Positions 42,403 through 54,154 of a DNA stretch of 64,000 nucleotides are shown here, one piece after another. The translations under genes and the position numbers were made by a program. A model generated the notes under the pieces. That model was not told the origin of the DNA. It searched no databases and worked only from the letters and a program-made list of their open reading frames with translations. Origin of the DNA: Allomyces macrogynus ATCC 38327 (Eukaryota; Blastocladiomycota; Blastocladiomycetes; Blastocladiales; Blastocladiaceae); the NCBI GenBank assembly GCA_000151295.1, contig GG745333.1, positions 1,249,910-1,313,909 of the forward strand, in the 5' to 3' direction. How positions within the stretch are numbered: the first letter of the stretch is position 1; every line of letters begins with the position of its first letter.

Positions 42403-45387
42403 TCACTCGTCCTCATCCATCTCCAACTCCAACGCCACCTCCCCCGACCCCAGCGCCGGCGACGACGTGCCCTTCCCCCTCCCCGCAGCCCCCACGCCGT
42501 CCTCACCCTGCACCCGCGCCTTCTCCACCGCCCACCGCGCCGCGACCTCGGCCATGACCTCGCCATGCATCGGCGGCGGACCGCCCACACTCGCAAGCTC
42601 CGCACGCACGACGGGCATCGTCGCCTTGACGAACACCTGGTACGCCGACGGTGCGCGGCTCTTGGCGACGGTCCCATTGGTCGTGCGTATTTCCAGCGCC
42701 CCACGGCAGTGGCCGCACCGGTACTTGGTGGTATCGAGCGACTTGGAGTGCCGCTTGGCGGCGACTTCGTTGCACTGGATGCAGACGTAGGTGTACTTGA
42801 AGTGGATCTCGAACAGGTGGCACCGGGTCACAGGGAGGGCCGGGAACGCGCGCGTGGCCCGGTCGCCCCATTTTTGGAACGTTGCGCCGTGCGGGGGCTT
42901 GCGCGTTTGGTCGAGCAGCCATGCGGCGACGTGGCACGTTTCGTGCAGGAGCGTCGAGCGCATGCGGACTAGTGGAGAATGTAGGGTCAATTCACCGGCC
43001 GAGACGGGATGGACGTGCGACCATGATCACGTAAAACGTACGCTCGCTATCGAGCACCTTGGTACTCAACTCAATCCACCCCAAATACACCTTCCCATCC
43101 GAATGCGCTACCCCCTGCGGGACCGCCCCACCCGCTTTCGCGACCGGAGCTACCGGCTGCCCGACGAGCACCGAAGACAGCCACGCGCGGCCCGCCGTCG
43201 TATTGAGTCGTGACGACCACACGATAGGCAAGTTTTCGGGTAGACGCCCGCCAAATGCCTGCGCGTTGAATTCGGCGTATGCGGCACGTGCCAGCTGGTC
43301 GCGGTGCTTGGCGAAATGCCGTCGGACGGCCGGCGTGGTGGGCGCGTTCGGGTTGACGCGCGTGCGAACGACGGTCGCGGGCGTCATGTGCGACGCGTCG
43401 CGCTTGCCCGTCTTGGGTGGCGGTGGGCGGATCGGGGTTGCGGGTGTGCGCCGTAACTCGTCTTCGAGGTCGGTCATGTCAAAGGGGGTGCGCGGCGTGA
43501 CGAGTGGGTGGGAGGTGCCGCTGTTGGGATGTGCGAGACACAAACGATCAGAAGTGGACCATCGTGAGCGAACAACGTCAAGGCACGTACTCGTCCTTGT
43601 TGCGCCGATGCGCACCGCTGTCGTCCTCATCCTCCTCATCGCTGCTAAGAAAAACGGCCGGTGCTGTGCGAGTCCGGTTCCGCGGCCGGGTCGCAATCCC
43701 GCCGTCACTCCCGTCCTCGCTCATCGGCTCACGCTCCACCTCGTCGCTCGCGTCGCTGTCACGTACAATAAAATCGTGCAGCGAGTCGCCGTCGCTGTCG
43801 TGGTCGCCATGGTGCTCTTCGCCATGGTGCTCTTCGTCACCAACCCCCTCATCCTGGTCCTCGTCGCCGCTCGGCTCCAAGTCCTCCTCGAGCTCCTGGC
43901 GGCGACGCAGCGCCTCCGTGAGCCGGCGCTGAAACACGTTCCCGGTGCGCGGCGTGCGTGGCGCGCGGTCAGGCATGGGAGCGTTGCGCGGGGAGGGTCG
44001 TGTCGGCGTAACCGGGAACCCACTATCGAGAAATCAGTTGACAGGTGCTGCATTCACGGGCGATCCGAGTGATGACGAACCTCAACGAATCGCAATCTCC
44101 ATCGTCAGCCAAAGTGGCTGGCTGCGAAATCCGCGCACGACGCGCGGCGCCCGCACTCGGCTGCGACAGTCTCGCCCGGGTCACACTGGCCCGACCCGGC
44201 TTGGTCGGCGACTCCATCCCCGAATCGTCCGAGTCGCTCAGTACGACGCGCCGGCGAACACTGGCCAGCCGTATGCGCGGAACTGTCGGGACCGGGGAGG
44301 GCGTTGGTGGGGAAACGGGTCGTTCCACGACGGGTTGGACGTCCGTCTCGGGAACCGGCTCCGGATCAGAGACCCACATCTGGTCCTCTTCGTCGTCGTC
44401 TTCGCGCGCCGCACTGGCCGAACTCGGGGCCGAACTCGGGTCGAGCGAGGTTCGCGGCGACCAGGGCGAGACGGGCCGCCGCGGTGTCTTCGTCGTGCGA
44501 GCCGACACATGCACGGGCCGCGACGCGGTTGAGCGGCGACGAATCACGGGCACGCGAGGTGGCGAGTGGACGCTGGAAGGTGACACGCGATGCACAGGCA
44601 CAAAGGGCGGTCGAATCGATTCGGGGGTGGTCCGTGCTGACCATGCTGGGCCATTCGCAGGCGAGGGGGTCGCAAACGATGGGGGACGTAGTGCTGCGAA
44701 AAATCTCGGCGGTGGGACAAAGGATGGTGGGCGGGGCGCGAGAACGAGATCGGGGCCCATGACAGCAGTCACGGTTGCCGATTGCGGAGCCGACTTGGAG
44801 ACCTTGGACGCTGAGCTCGCGGCCGTCAGGCTGTTGCGCGACGGAGCAAACGCTGGAGTGGGCTTAACTGGTACTACTTGCGCCGTAACCGGCGCAACCG
44901 GGTCCTCGTCCATGGCATCATCGTCGTCATCGCTGTCGAGCGACAGCTGGACGCCGGAAGAGCGTGGACGCGGGTTCGCGGGCGTGGTCGGACGCGGTGG
45001 AGAAGATGCGCGAATATGAAGCGAAATCATGGGCTCGGGCTCGCTGTCGCTCGAGTCGCACAGATCAACGACATTGGAAGTCGTTGGGACCGGCTTGCCC
45101 AACGGCGTGGCTGCATTTGCGATGGCGGGTCCATTGTGCGTCGTTGACGAAGGAATTTCCGTGCTCCGAGTTTCAATCAGGGCAATCGTCGCGGCCTCGA
45201 GACGAGCAAATTGTTGAGCAATATTGGTGCCAAAAGTATGGCTGGTTGGAGGGCAGCTGCTGTTGGATACGGCGGCAGCGGTTGATGGCGGAAGCACGGC
45301 AAGGACGCGGGACGCGAGGGCTTGAATGCGCCAAGAGAGGTCTTGCACGTCTTTTTCGGGCAACGGGAGCAAGTCTAAGTTGGTCAT
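42403..45387 (-). CDS. GCNA: GCNA-type SprT metalloprotease with zinc ribbon and HMG-box-like tail
   Basis: GCNA/ACRC proteins degrade DNA-protein crosslinks. Exons 45387-44081, 44022-43591, 43520-43042 and 42968-42403 (introns 58, 70, 73 nt) give 927 residues. The first ~640 are disordered with acidic Ser/Asp repeats (DLCDSSDSEPEP, LSLDSDDDDDAMDEDP, LSDSDDSGMESP), as in animal GCNA. The SprT-like domain reads AAYAEFNAQAFGGRLPENLP, KVYLGWIELSTKVLDSER, and the zinc site RSTLLHETCHVAAWLL (HExxH). A Cys4 zinc ribbon follows (CIQC ... CGHC). The C-terminal SAYQVFVKATMPVVRAELAS resembles the HMG-box segment that separates GCNA from SPRTN and Wss1. The second exon donor GTACGT at 43590 is phase-2 and fixes the frame. 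Divergent from ERG1. Confidence 0.9.
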
Positions 45388-46115
45388 GGTTGAGGATGGT
45401 CGAGGATGATCGATGCTGGGGCAAATGTTGGGAGCTGACCAGCTGCTCGACGACGCGACGGTGCGGTGGAGGCCGGCGGTGGCTCAGCACGTGAAAGCAC
45501 GGGGGCGCACACCGCACACGACCGCACGCCGACCACCTCACCGAACGGCGAAAAGAGAGCGAAACCGGGCGAAAAACCGTGGATCTTGGCGAAACCCTGG
45601 TGGGCGAACTTGGCGAACTCACCGCAAACCCTGATTTTTGCTCAAATTCAGGCCTTCGCGCGCCATCGCCCACCCTGACCTCCCTGACCTACAACCGTTC
45701 GCCAGTGCCGCCATCTCGCTGTTCCTCGACGTACTCGACCAGCACGCACCACAAACGACCCTGACCAGCACGACCGTGGGACCACAAGCGTGAGTCGGAG
45801 CACGAACACAAGTAACGAGCACGAACAACGCGACCCGCACCGCCTTCTCCCCGATCCAACCGGTGCGCAATCGCCCGTACCCATGGGAAGCCGCACTCGC
45901 GATGCCCGACCGGCCCTTTCCAACCTTATCAACCATACCCGACCTTGAGCGGGAATCTCGCCCGCTGTCGTGCTCAAGATGGCTCACCATGACCCGCGCA
46001 TCGCCCTGCCTTTCGCCGTGTATATCAACGTCCGCTCGCCCGCACCCCTGTCACGTCCAGCTTTTTCGCTCTTTTGCTTTCGGCCTCAACCGCAACCACG
46101 ACAACTACGACGACC
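45388..46115. promoter_or_regulatory. GCNA/ERG1 divergent promoter region
   Basis: 728 bases between head-to-head start codons without a credible gene. It carries a dense cluster of GGCGAA hexamers (listed separately) about 160-230 bases upstream of the GCNA start. A GTATATCAA sequence near 46018 lies about 95 bases before the ERG1 ATG. Confidence 0.5.
45547..45617. promoter_or_regulatory. cluster of five GGCGAA motifs
   Basis: GGCGAA occurs at 45547, 45568, 45588, 45603 and 45612, with a related AGCGAAA near 45558, all in the same orientation within 71 bases. The core resembles E2F/SBF-class sites (TTCGCC on the other strand). Function is inferred only from density and position. Confidence 0.5.
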
Positions 46116-47812
46116 ATGCCCGCCTCGACGAATCCGCCAGAGTACCAGCCCGTACGTTGTAGTGGTGGTGACAAAGTTCTCTCGCGTTCAAGTGGTCGTC
46201 TCGACCAAGGGCCGACGACTCGACGCGACCACGCCAAATCACTGTCCCGATCGGATGTTCCCCACGCTGATCATGCTCATCTGGTGCTAGACCACCCACG
46301 ACGCTATTGTGGTCGGCGGTGGGGTCGCTGGATCCGCCCTTGCCTACGCGCTCGCTGAAGATGGCCGCAAGGTCCTCTTGCTTGGTCCGTTTTTCTCATC
46401 GTGTCCATCACCATCACTCGAGAGCCCCAAACTGACTCGCCGAATCTACTGTAGAGCGCGATCTCTCCGAACCCGACCGCATCGTTGGCGAGCTCATGCA
46501 GCCCGGCGGTTGCCTGGCGCTTGAGAAACTCGGTCTCTCCGACACGCTTGACGGCATTGACGGGATCAACGTGCACGGTTACGTGATTCTCGACAAGAAC
46601 GAGACGTGCCATCTCGAATACCCGCTGATTCCGGGCCCGTCTCCGTCAGCAACCCGCCCAGCACGCGGTCGGTCGTTCCATTACGGCCGGTTCGTCATGA
46701 AACTGCGGTCCAAGTGCCTGCAGCACCCGAACGTGACGGTCGTCGAGGCGGCCGCGACTGGTCTCGTGCGGGACCTGCACGAGAACCGCGTCCTGGGCGT
46801 GCACGCGATTCAGCGGCCGTCCAAGGACGAGGAAGTGCATCTCGAGTGCCATGCGCCGCTGACGTTTGTTGCCGACGGCGCGTTTTCCAAGTTCCGCAAG
46901 GATATTCTCAACACGACCATGCAGGCGCCGAGTCATTTTGTCGGTTTGATCCTGCACGATGTCGTGCTGCCGATGCCCAACCATGGGCACGTCGTTCTCG
47001 CCGACCCGTCGCCCATCTTGCTCTACCAGATCGGCTCGCACGATACGCGCATTCTCGTGGACGTGCCCGGGTCGTCGTACCCGAGCAACACCAACGGCGC
47101 GCTCGTCGAACACTTGCGCAACCATGTCGCTCCGCAACTGCCCGAATCCGGCCGCGTGCGCACGGCCTTACTGGAAGCCCTCGAGACGCAGCGCCCGCGC
47201 GTCATGCCCAACCCATACCTGCCGCCGTCCAAGCAGGGCCACGTGCCCGGCCTTGTGATGGTCGGCGACGCACACAACATGCGGCACCCACTGACGGGCG
47301 GCGGGATGACGGTCGCGCTCAACGACGTGGTGATTCTGCGCAACGTGCTCAACAAGCGCGACTTTCCCGATTTCGCGACTGCGTCCGACAAGCAAGTGCG
47401 CCGCGCGCTCAAGACGTGGTACTGGGAACGCAAGCGGCTGTCGTCAGTGATCAACATTCTCGCGAACGCGCTGTACGCCCTCTTTTCCGCGGGCCAGAAC
47501 CCGGCGATGCAGGTGTTGCGCCGGTCGTGTTTCGAGTACCTGCGGCTCGGTGGGGAGTGTACGGCTGCGCCCGTCCGCTTGCTCGCGTGTATTGCCCCGC
47601 AGCCGATGCTGCTTGTGCGCCATTTCTTTGCCGTCGCAGTGTACGGGACGTGGACCACGTTCAAGCGCGAGCGGATCTGGTGGTTCCCGCGCACGGTTTA
47701 CCGGAACTTTGCGACGCTCGCCACGGCGTGCCGTGTGATTCTGCCGCTGTGCTGGTACGAGCTTCGCGGTGCGCCAAAGGCCGCGCTCGCGTACCTGGCC
47801 AAGGCTAACTGA
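46116..47812 (+). CDS. ERG1: squalene monooxygenase (squalene epoxidase)
   Basis: FAD enzyme of the ER/lipid droplets that converts squalene to 2,3-oxidosqualene, the first oxygen-requiring step of sterol synthesis. Exons 46116-46151 (36 nt), 46291-46384 and 46455-47812 give 495 residues, the length of yeast Erg1. The FAD Rossmann motif is IVVGGGVAGSALAYALAEDG, the ribityl loop is ERDLSEPDRIVGELMQPGG, and the middle contains RSFHYGRFVMKLRSKC. The GD motif with the substrate-site signature is MVGDAHNMRHPLTGGGMTVA. The C-terminus ends in hydrophobic, membrane-associating helices (VYGTWTTFKRERIWWFPRTV). The first exon has a strong GTACGT donor. No truncation or odd residues seen. Confidence 0.97.
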
Positions 47813-48107
47813 GTTGAAGCAGGAGCGTGGAGTGAAGTTTTTCTTTGCGTTCTTTGCTTGCTGCGGGATATGGCTCTTTCTTACCTTGCGTTTCGCTTTT
47901 TTCTCACTTGCTTCTTGACCGGAGCGACTCGCGCTCGCGGTCTGTAGATATGTTTTCGTTATCTTTCCCTTTCCTTCCGCTGTGTTGCTTCGTTTTGGTC
48001 GCCCACTTCCGTTTCTGCTCATCATAAATACAGGGCTCTTTTGATTACCAAACCACATGCTCATTCCCGTCCGCGTCCACAATGCTCCCCCCTCCCCGAC
48101 TCCCCAA
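47813..48107. other. convergent intergenic region
   Basis: ERG1 (plus) and NUP84/107 (minus) converge. T-rich stretches at 47830-48020 and an ATAAATA near 48025 could serve 3'-end processing. No gene is seen. Confidence 0.4.
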
Positions 48108-51100
48108 TCAGGCTGTCGACGTGGTAAACGAGGACGGCATCCGCGGCTTGGTCACATGCTGCTCCTTGCGGAAAATCTCGTTGCTCAAAATGCGCGCATT
48201 CACGGCCAGCAGTTGCTCGAGACTGTCGACGGGCACGACGTTCGGCCGCAGCAGGTCCTGGTGCCGCGCGGCCGCGTGCGCGAGCATGGCCGCGTCCTTG
48301 GCCGAACTACATCGAGGAAAAATAGTATGAGCGCGTGAGCCGCTGGCGGTGAAGAGAACTGGAACGAAAAGACGACAACGCACTTGCGGTCATGCACGTT
48401 GGCGCCGAGCTTGAGCGCAATAATCGGCAGATAACGCATGTAGAGCCGGTGTGTTTGCACCAGCTCGGCGCGCAACTCATCAAGCATCGTCTCCGACACG
48501 TCCGGCGTCGCGTGCTGCACCGCGGCCGTAATCAAGTCCGCGTCAAACTGCAACCACGTGCCGTTGAGCAGCGCGAGACCCGAGGACATGACCGAGTCCA
48601 TGTACCCGCTGCGCCGAGACTACATCAATAAGGCGTGCGCACGTCAGAGCACGCCGGTGGCCAAGGAGGAATACGAGGGGTGATCACGTACGTGGTTATC
48701 CTCGAGCCGCGCCAAAAACTCGGCGAGCAGGCGGTAATCCGCGTACTCGGCCCAGTAATACAGGTCCGTCTCGCGCACCACGGCCACGTCCACGTCCCCC
48801 GGGACCGGGATCATATCCGTGATCTGGATTACGCGGTTCGCGTTCTTGGCGTGCAGGAGCAACAACCGAATCGCGTGGTTCGTGTGCTTGATAAGCACGG
48901 GTTCAGTCACGGCATGCGGGTCGACGTTGCGCTTCTGCGCGAGCACCTTGATCGTCTCAATCATTCGCCGCTCGGCCATCTCGCGCTTGACCTTGTCGCC
49001 GTCCTTGTTCTTGGCCTCGACCATCTTAAACAACAGACGCGCCATTTCCTGCACGATCGCCGGCACGTCCATGGCGTGCTTGGCGGCATGGTCGAGGAAA
49101 ACCGCCCAATCGTGGATTTCCAGGTCGCCCACAAACGCTGCATACGTCGAGACACGACTGCTGGCGGGCAACGCCTGCACGTAAATGGGCACCGACTGGT
49201 GCACGCCGCGCGTGTGCATAACCACATCGACATACGTCTGCACGAGCCGGTCGACCTCGTGCAGCGGGACGGGCACCTTCAAGTCGCGCAGGGCCAGGGT
49301 GAGGTGCACGGCGAACCGCAACTGGTCGGTGGTCAATTTCGCGCCGTGCATGCGCGTGTGCAAGTAGGTGACGAGACTCGTCACGTCGCCTGAGACGAGG
49401 TAACCCTGCACGTGTGCGAGCATGGAACTGGCCGTGCTCTGCGCGCGCTCGTGAATCCCATGGCCGCCATTCTTGATGCGTGCAACGAGGTTGGAAAAAG
49501 TGCACTTGGCCAGGGCCAGCGAGGCCGCCACGTCCGCGTCGGTGCACATCGGTTCCGTGACAAAGAAGAACTGGTTGTCGGTCAGGAGCTGCGCGTCGAG
49601 TCGCGCCTCGTAGGTGGCCGTCACAAACGCGTGCAGGACGGCCTCGTACGTGTCGCAGACGGGGAGCACCTAGTGAACGAATTTGCGGGTCAGTTCGAAG
49701 TCGACCGGCGCGGAAGGGAGCCAACAACGGACCCCGTCGACGTATCCGGCCAAGAGCGAATAGACCGCCCTTTCGTACTTGTTGATAAGGGGCTAAGAAA
49801 CGGTGCCGGCCAAAAATATGAGTGGATACCGGGTGAACGATGACGATGATGCGCACGTACCTCCTTGGCCAACTCGCGGCACGTTTGCTTCCACAACCGA
49901 CGGTTCAAGTTGCCCTCGACGTACGTCAAGTGCGAGTCCGTATCTATGCCGTCGCGAACATCAGTTCACAAACACCTCGTTTGCCCGCCACAAACCGGTG
50001 CGCACCATCCACGTCGAAATGATGCAGCAGCCCGCCCTGCAAGCACGCCGCGACAAACGGGCGATCACTCCCCTGCGCATAGTCGATGGCACACCTCAAC
50101 GGCTGCGTCTGCACGAGCTCAAACAAGTTTCGGAAAAAGATTTCGTCGTGCTCCTCGTCTTTTGGGAACAGCGGTCGGCCCGTGCGCTGTGCTGCGTCAG
50201 GGTCAAGGTCGGTCGCATGGTCGAGGTCACCGGGTGTTTGCTGCGCGGTACGGCGGTAGGGCATGGTCGGAATGTTGTCGGGCGCCGCCAAGTAGCGCTC
50301 GTGCAATGCGGCTTCGAGCCAGAGCTTGACCACCTGGTTTAAAAGAGCACGGAATGGTCAGTTGAAGACCAAGGCTGTACGAAACGAGACCGAGACTGGT
50401 GGTGCGCACCTGCAGCTCGAGCATCGAACTGTCTTCAGCAAGCGTCTTCTTCTCGCACAGCTTTTCCGTGAGGAAGAGCGACGCACCGACACTCTCCATG
50501 TCCTCGTTCTCGCGGTCTAGCCGCTGCCTGCAGAGAGAGAGGACAAGCAAATGATCAGTTGCGTGTATCCTGGGCCCGCTGGAAAAATGGAGGAAACACA
50601 ACGCACTTGAGAAGTCGCCGCACCAGCTCCCACGTCTGCGCCTCGTCGCGGATACGGTCCACCATGTCCTGGTACTCCTTGTCCGTCATGCCCTTGGACC
50701 GCACCGAGTTTTTCAACCTGGACAACACAAACCGTTTAGTTGATGCCCATAATCCACGCTCGACCCTCCATGTCGCAACCACTGCGTACCGCTTCCGACA
50801 AATCTCGGCATACTGCGCAAGCGTGCCGCGATCGCCAAGGTAATCGTCGGTCGGGCTCTGCAAAACCGCGGCAAAATCGGAAATGACTTGCAAGTCGGCA
50901 AGACTCGTGGCGTCGGGCACGGCCGCGTTCTCGGCCGCCGCCTCGGCGACAACGTCGTCCATGGCAATATCGTTGGCCGCATCCCGGTCGTCGAGTTCGG
51001 ACGTGGCCGCGCGGTCCTCGAGTTCGGGCGTGTCGCGGTCGCCCATGGGCAGGTCGCCGAGCTCCGACACGTCCATGGCAGTGTCGTTGACGGCGTTAAA

Positions 51101-51172
51101 AATGCCGGCGTCGGCGTGGTCCGTCCGCCAGATCGACGGGTATAGGCCGGCCGTCGACATGGTGCTTGGCAT
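48108..51172 (-). CDS. NUP107: nucleoporin NUP84/NUP107, 9 exons
   Basis: Scaffold nucleoporin of the Y-complex. Exons are 51172-50790, 50717-50607, 50527-50410, 50333-50006, 49943-49861, 49777-49733 (45 nt), 49669-48692, 48619-48384 and 48306-48108; phases close to 826 residues. The N-terminus is acidic and disordered. Family landmarks include LKNSVRSKGMTDKEYQDMVD, VVKLWLEAALHERYLA, IFFRNLFELVQTQPLRCAID, the solenoid helix PFVAACLQGGLLHHFD, then NLNRRLWKQTCRELAKE, YERAVYSLLAGYVDG joined to VLPVCDTYEAVLHAFVTATY, and a helical C-terminal half. Two starts 12 bases apart are possible (51172 or 51160). Two introns use near-consensus donors GTCCGT and GTGCGC chosen by phase. Confidence 0.87.
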
Positions 51173-51480
51173 GGGGAGCGGTTTCGGTTGGCGCTCGTTT
51201 CGGGCGGCGCAATGGGCTGGTTCTTGACGGTAACGGTATTGGCGAGCAAGTGCAGCGGGTTGGAAGGGTGCACGCTCGCTGCCGCGGCCAGGATCACAAG
51301 TGTACTCGTCGCCGATGGTCGAAGACGGTGGGTGTCAAGAGAGAGGGGGTCGAGCTCTGATCGACAGATCATGTGACGTTGACGAGCAAGAATGAAACCA
51401 CATCCACGTCGCTCCAAATCAAACAGAGGAAATCCAATTTGTATCACGCCCACAAGCTTACAGGAAAATCGGTTCTGCTC
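51173..51480. other. intergenic region
   Basis: About 300 bases between the NUP84/107 start and the NF-YC stop, both minus strand. It holds the NUP promoter and NF-YC 3' flank; no motif is recognised. Confidence 0.35.
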
Positions 51481-53779
51481 TCAGCTCGGCGCCGTGGATG
51501 CCAAGCTCACCGACGGCGCGCTCGTATGCACCGGCGCACCAGTCCCGTGTAGTGCACTCGGTTGTGCAGGCAAGTTGGCGCCGGGCAATGCGGGTGCCGC
51601 CGCCGGCTCGCTGGTATTCGGCACGACGGTAACACCCATCGGCAGCTGTACCTGCTGTTGTGCTACCGGCGGCAACGACGCTGGCGGTGCGGCCGACGGG
51701 TGCATCTGGTAGAGCTGTGCGCCTGCTCCCGACGGTTGGGGTTGCAATCCATGAATCGGTTGCTGCAGGTGCTGCTGTTGCGGCTGCGGCTGCGCCGCGT
51801 GCGGTGCCGCCGGCAGCATTTGGTGCAAGTGGTGAATCTGCGGCGACGCGTTCGCGTGGTGCACAGCATGCCCGGCCGCATGCTGATAGGGAAGCTGCGC
51901 GGCCTGCTGGTACTGCGTCGGCAATCGGGGTTGCGGCGGGTGCCCCATCGACTGGTACGGGAACGCGGCAAAGTGCGGTGGTTGGTGCTGCTGGTGCTGG
52001 ATCATGCCCACCGGCGGCATTTGCATTTGCATTTGCTGGTGCAGATGCGGCGGCCGTTGCAGTTGCTGTAGTTGCTGCTGCGGTTGCGATTGCGGTTGCT
52101 GCAACTGCGGCTGCGTTTGCACTTGCGGCTGCCGCTGGGACTGCACTTGCCCTTGCGGTTGCTGCTGCGACGGTACTTGCACTTGGTGTTCTTGGAGTTG
52201 CTGCGGCTGCGCGGGAAGTTGCAGTTGCGCGTGCGCTTGCGTTTGCTGTAGTTGTTGCTGCGGCTGTACGGGCAGATGCGGTTGCTGTTGATGCTGCTGG
52301 TGCTGCTGGTGCTGCTGGTGCTGCTGCTGTTGTAATGACGGTCCCGGTGGCACTTGGAACGTCGTCGTCGGCGGCTGGCTCTGCGGCACCGCGATCTGGT
52401 TCCCTTGCTGCTGATGCTGCAGCTGCTGCGACGGTATCGGCGGTAGCGGCGCGGGCACCTGCATCCCCTGCGTTGCGCCCGGCATCGACATCATCCCCGG
52501 CGTCGTCGCGCCCGGCACCGGCATCCCGAGCCCCATCGACAACGCGTGCGGGTTCTGGTGCTGCATGTGCGTCGGCGCGTGCGGTCGGAACTGATGCATT
52601 GGCGNNNNNNNNNNNNNNNNNNNNNNNNNNNNNNNNNNNNNNNNNNNNNNNNNNNNNNNNNNNNNNNNNNNNNNNNNNNNNNNNNNNNNNNNNNNNNNNN
52701 NNNNNNNNNNNNNNNNNNNNNNNNNNNNNNNNNNNNNNNNNNNNNNNNNNNNNNNNNNNNNNNNNNNNNNNNNNNNNNNNNNNNNNNNNNNNNNNNNNNN
52801 NNNNNNNNNNNNNNNNNNNNNNNNNNNNNNNNNNNNNNNNNNNNNNNNNNNNNNNNNNNNNNNNNNNNNNNNNNNNNNNNNNNNNNNNNNNNNNNNNNNN
52901 NNNNNNNNNNNNNNNNNNNNNNNNNNNNNNNNNNNNNNNNNNNNNNNNNNNNNNNNNNNNNNNNNNNNNNNNNNNNNNNNNNNNNNNNNNNNNNNNNNNN
53001 NNNNNNNNNNNNNNNNNNNNNNNNNNNNNNNNNNNNNNNNNNNNNNNNNNNNNNNNNNNNNNNNNNNNNNNNNNNNNNNNNNNNNNNNNNNNNNNNNNNN
53101 NNNNNNNNNNNNNNNNNNNNNNNNNNNNNNNNNNNNNNNNNNNNNNNNNNNNNNNNNNNNNNNNNNNNNNNNNNNNNNNNNNNNNNNNNNNNNNNNNNNN
53201 NNNNNNNNNNNNNNNNNNNNNNNNNNNNNNNNNNNNNNNNNNNNNNNNNNNNNNNNNNNNNNNNNNNNNNNNNNNNNNNNNNNNNNNNNNNNNNNNNNNN
53301 NNNNNNNNNNNNNNNNNNNNNNNNNNNNNNNNNNNNNNNNNNNNNNNNNNNNNNNNNTTACGACTCACGCTGCCCCTCGTCTTGCCCACATACACCACAC
53401 ACAACCACGCCTGCCGCCATGGTCCTATCTCAACATCTCCGGATTGTTACCCACTTCGCATACCCCCGGCCCGATTCTTGCCCTGTATTATGGTCCTTTC
53501 CCATACCACTTGCTCTTGCGGATCGCTCTTCATGACCTTTTTGATGCGCGCGAGCGGCAGCGGGTGGTGCTTGAAGTCAATGTCGCCATGCTCGAGCTGC
53601 TGCATCTGCGTCGACCAAAACTTATGCACGGCGGCCAGGTGCGGTGGAGGCGGCTGCGCGATCAGCGGCGGCGCGCCGGTGGCGGCTGTGCTGGTGGGGG
53701 CCGCGTCGGTGTCGGCGTTGCGCGCATCGTCGGCAGTCGCGGGCGGAGCTGGCACGGCCGGGGGCGGCGCGTTGTCCAT
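51481..53779 (-). CDS. HAP5: CCAAT-binding factor subunit NF-YC/HAP5, interrupted by an assembly gap
   Basis: NF-YC pairs with NF-YB through histone folds and, with NF-YA, binds CCAAT boxes. Exon 1 (53779-53507) starts MDNAPPPAVPAPPATADDA and contains the family entry FWSTQMQQLEHGDIDFKHH followed by PLPLARIKKVMKSDPQEQV, after which a GTATGG donor opens an intron. The rest of the histone fold should lie in the N run at 52605-53357. On the other side the frame encodes a ~370-residue tail ending at 51481 that is extremely Gln/Pro/His-rich, matching the Gln-rich activation region of animal NF-YC. Joining the halves as one gene is inference from family layout and strand; two genes cannot be strictly excluded. 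Confidence 0.78.
52605..53357. other. assembly gap (753 N)
   Basis: Continuous N run inside the NF-YC gene, hiding most of its histone fold and at least one splice acceptor. Gln-codon repeats flank it on the low-coordinate side, a likely cause of the gap. Confidence 0.99.
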
Positions 53780-54154
53780 GGTGTCGTTCGTGTTGCTGCG
53801 GCAGCAAGTCGGGACTGTGTTGCAGCGGGTCGTGTGAAGTGTCAAGTCGAGTTGAACCGTGAAGAGAGGATGAACACGAAACTTGCAAGCGGATACAGCG
53901 ACATTTGGCATCCGCCTGCTTCAACTGTCTGTGTCACGTGCAGGTTTTCATCAGGGCTGAGCCAAGAGTTAGGGGTTCGCATCCTGATCCACCACGTCAT
54001 TCATAAAGAAGCGACCCTGTCGACCGCGACTGACAACGGCTGAGTCGTGCCTGCCGCAAGAAGCCATAAGCACGTTTGCTAATGGGCGGTACTATTCCAC
54101 CTATGGCTACCTTGCCCACCAGTTCCTCCGCCAGTCCCACGCACCCGGCCCACC
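53780..54154. other. intergenic region
   Basis: Between the NF-YC start and the stop of the 7TM-RGS gene, both minus strand. A GGTTCGCATCC near 53971 resembles a tRNA B box but no cloverleaf could be folded around it. Nothing else is seen. Confidence 0.35.

Noticed and set aside
51660..53837. 725-codon plus-strand ORF crossing the second gap
   Set aside because: It is open mainly because N bases contain no stops and because it mirrors Gln codons as Ala/Cys. The minus strand carries NF-YC.
53930..53995. tRNA B-box-like GGTTCGCATCC
   Set aside because: No matching acceptor stem, A box or anticodon arm could be folded in the preceding 75 bases.
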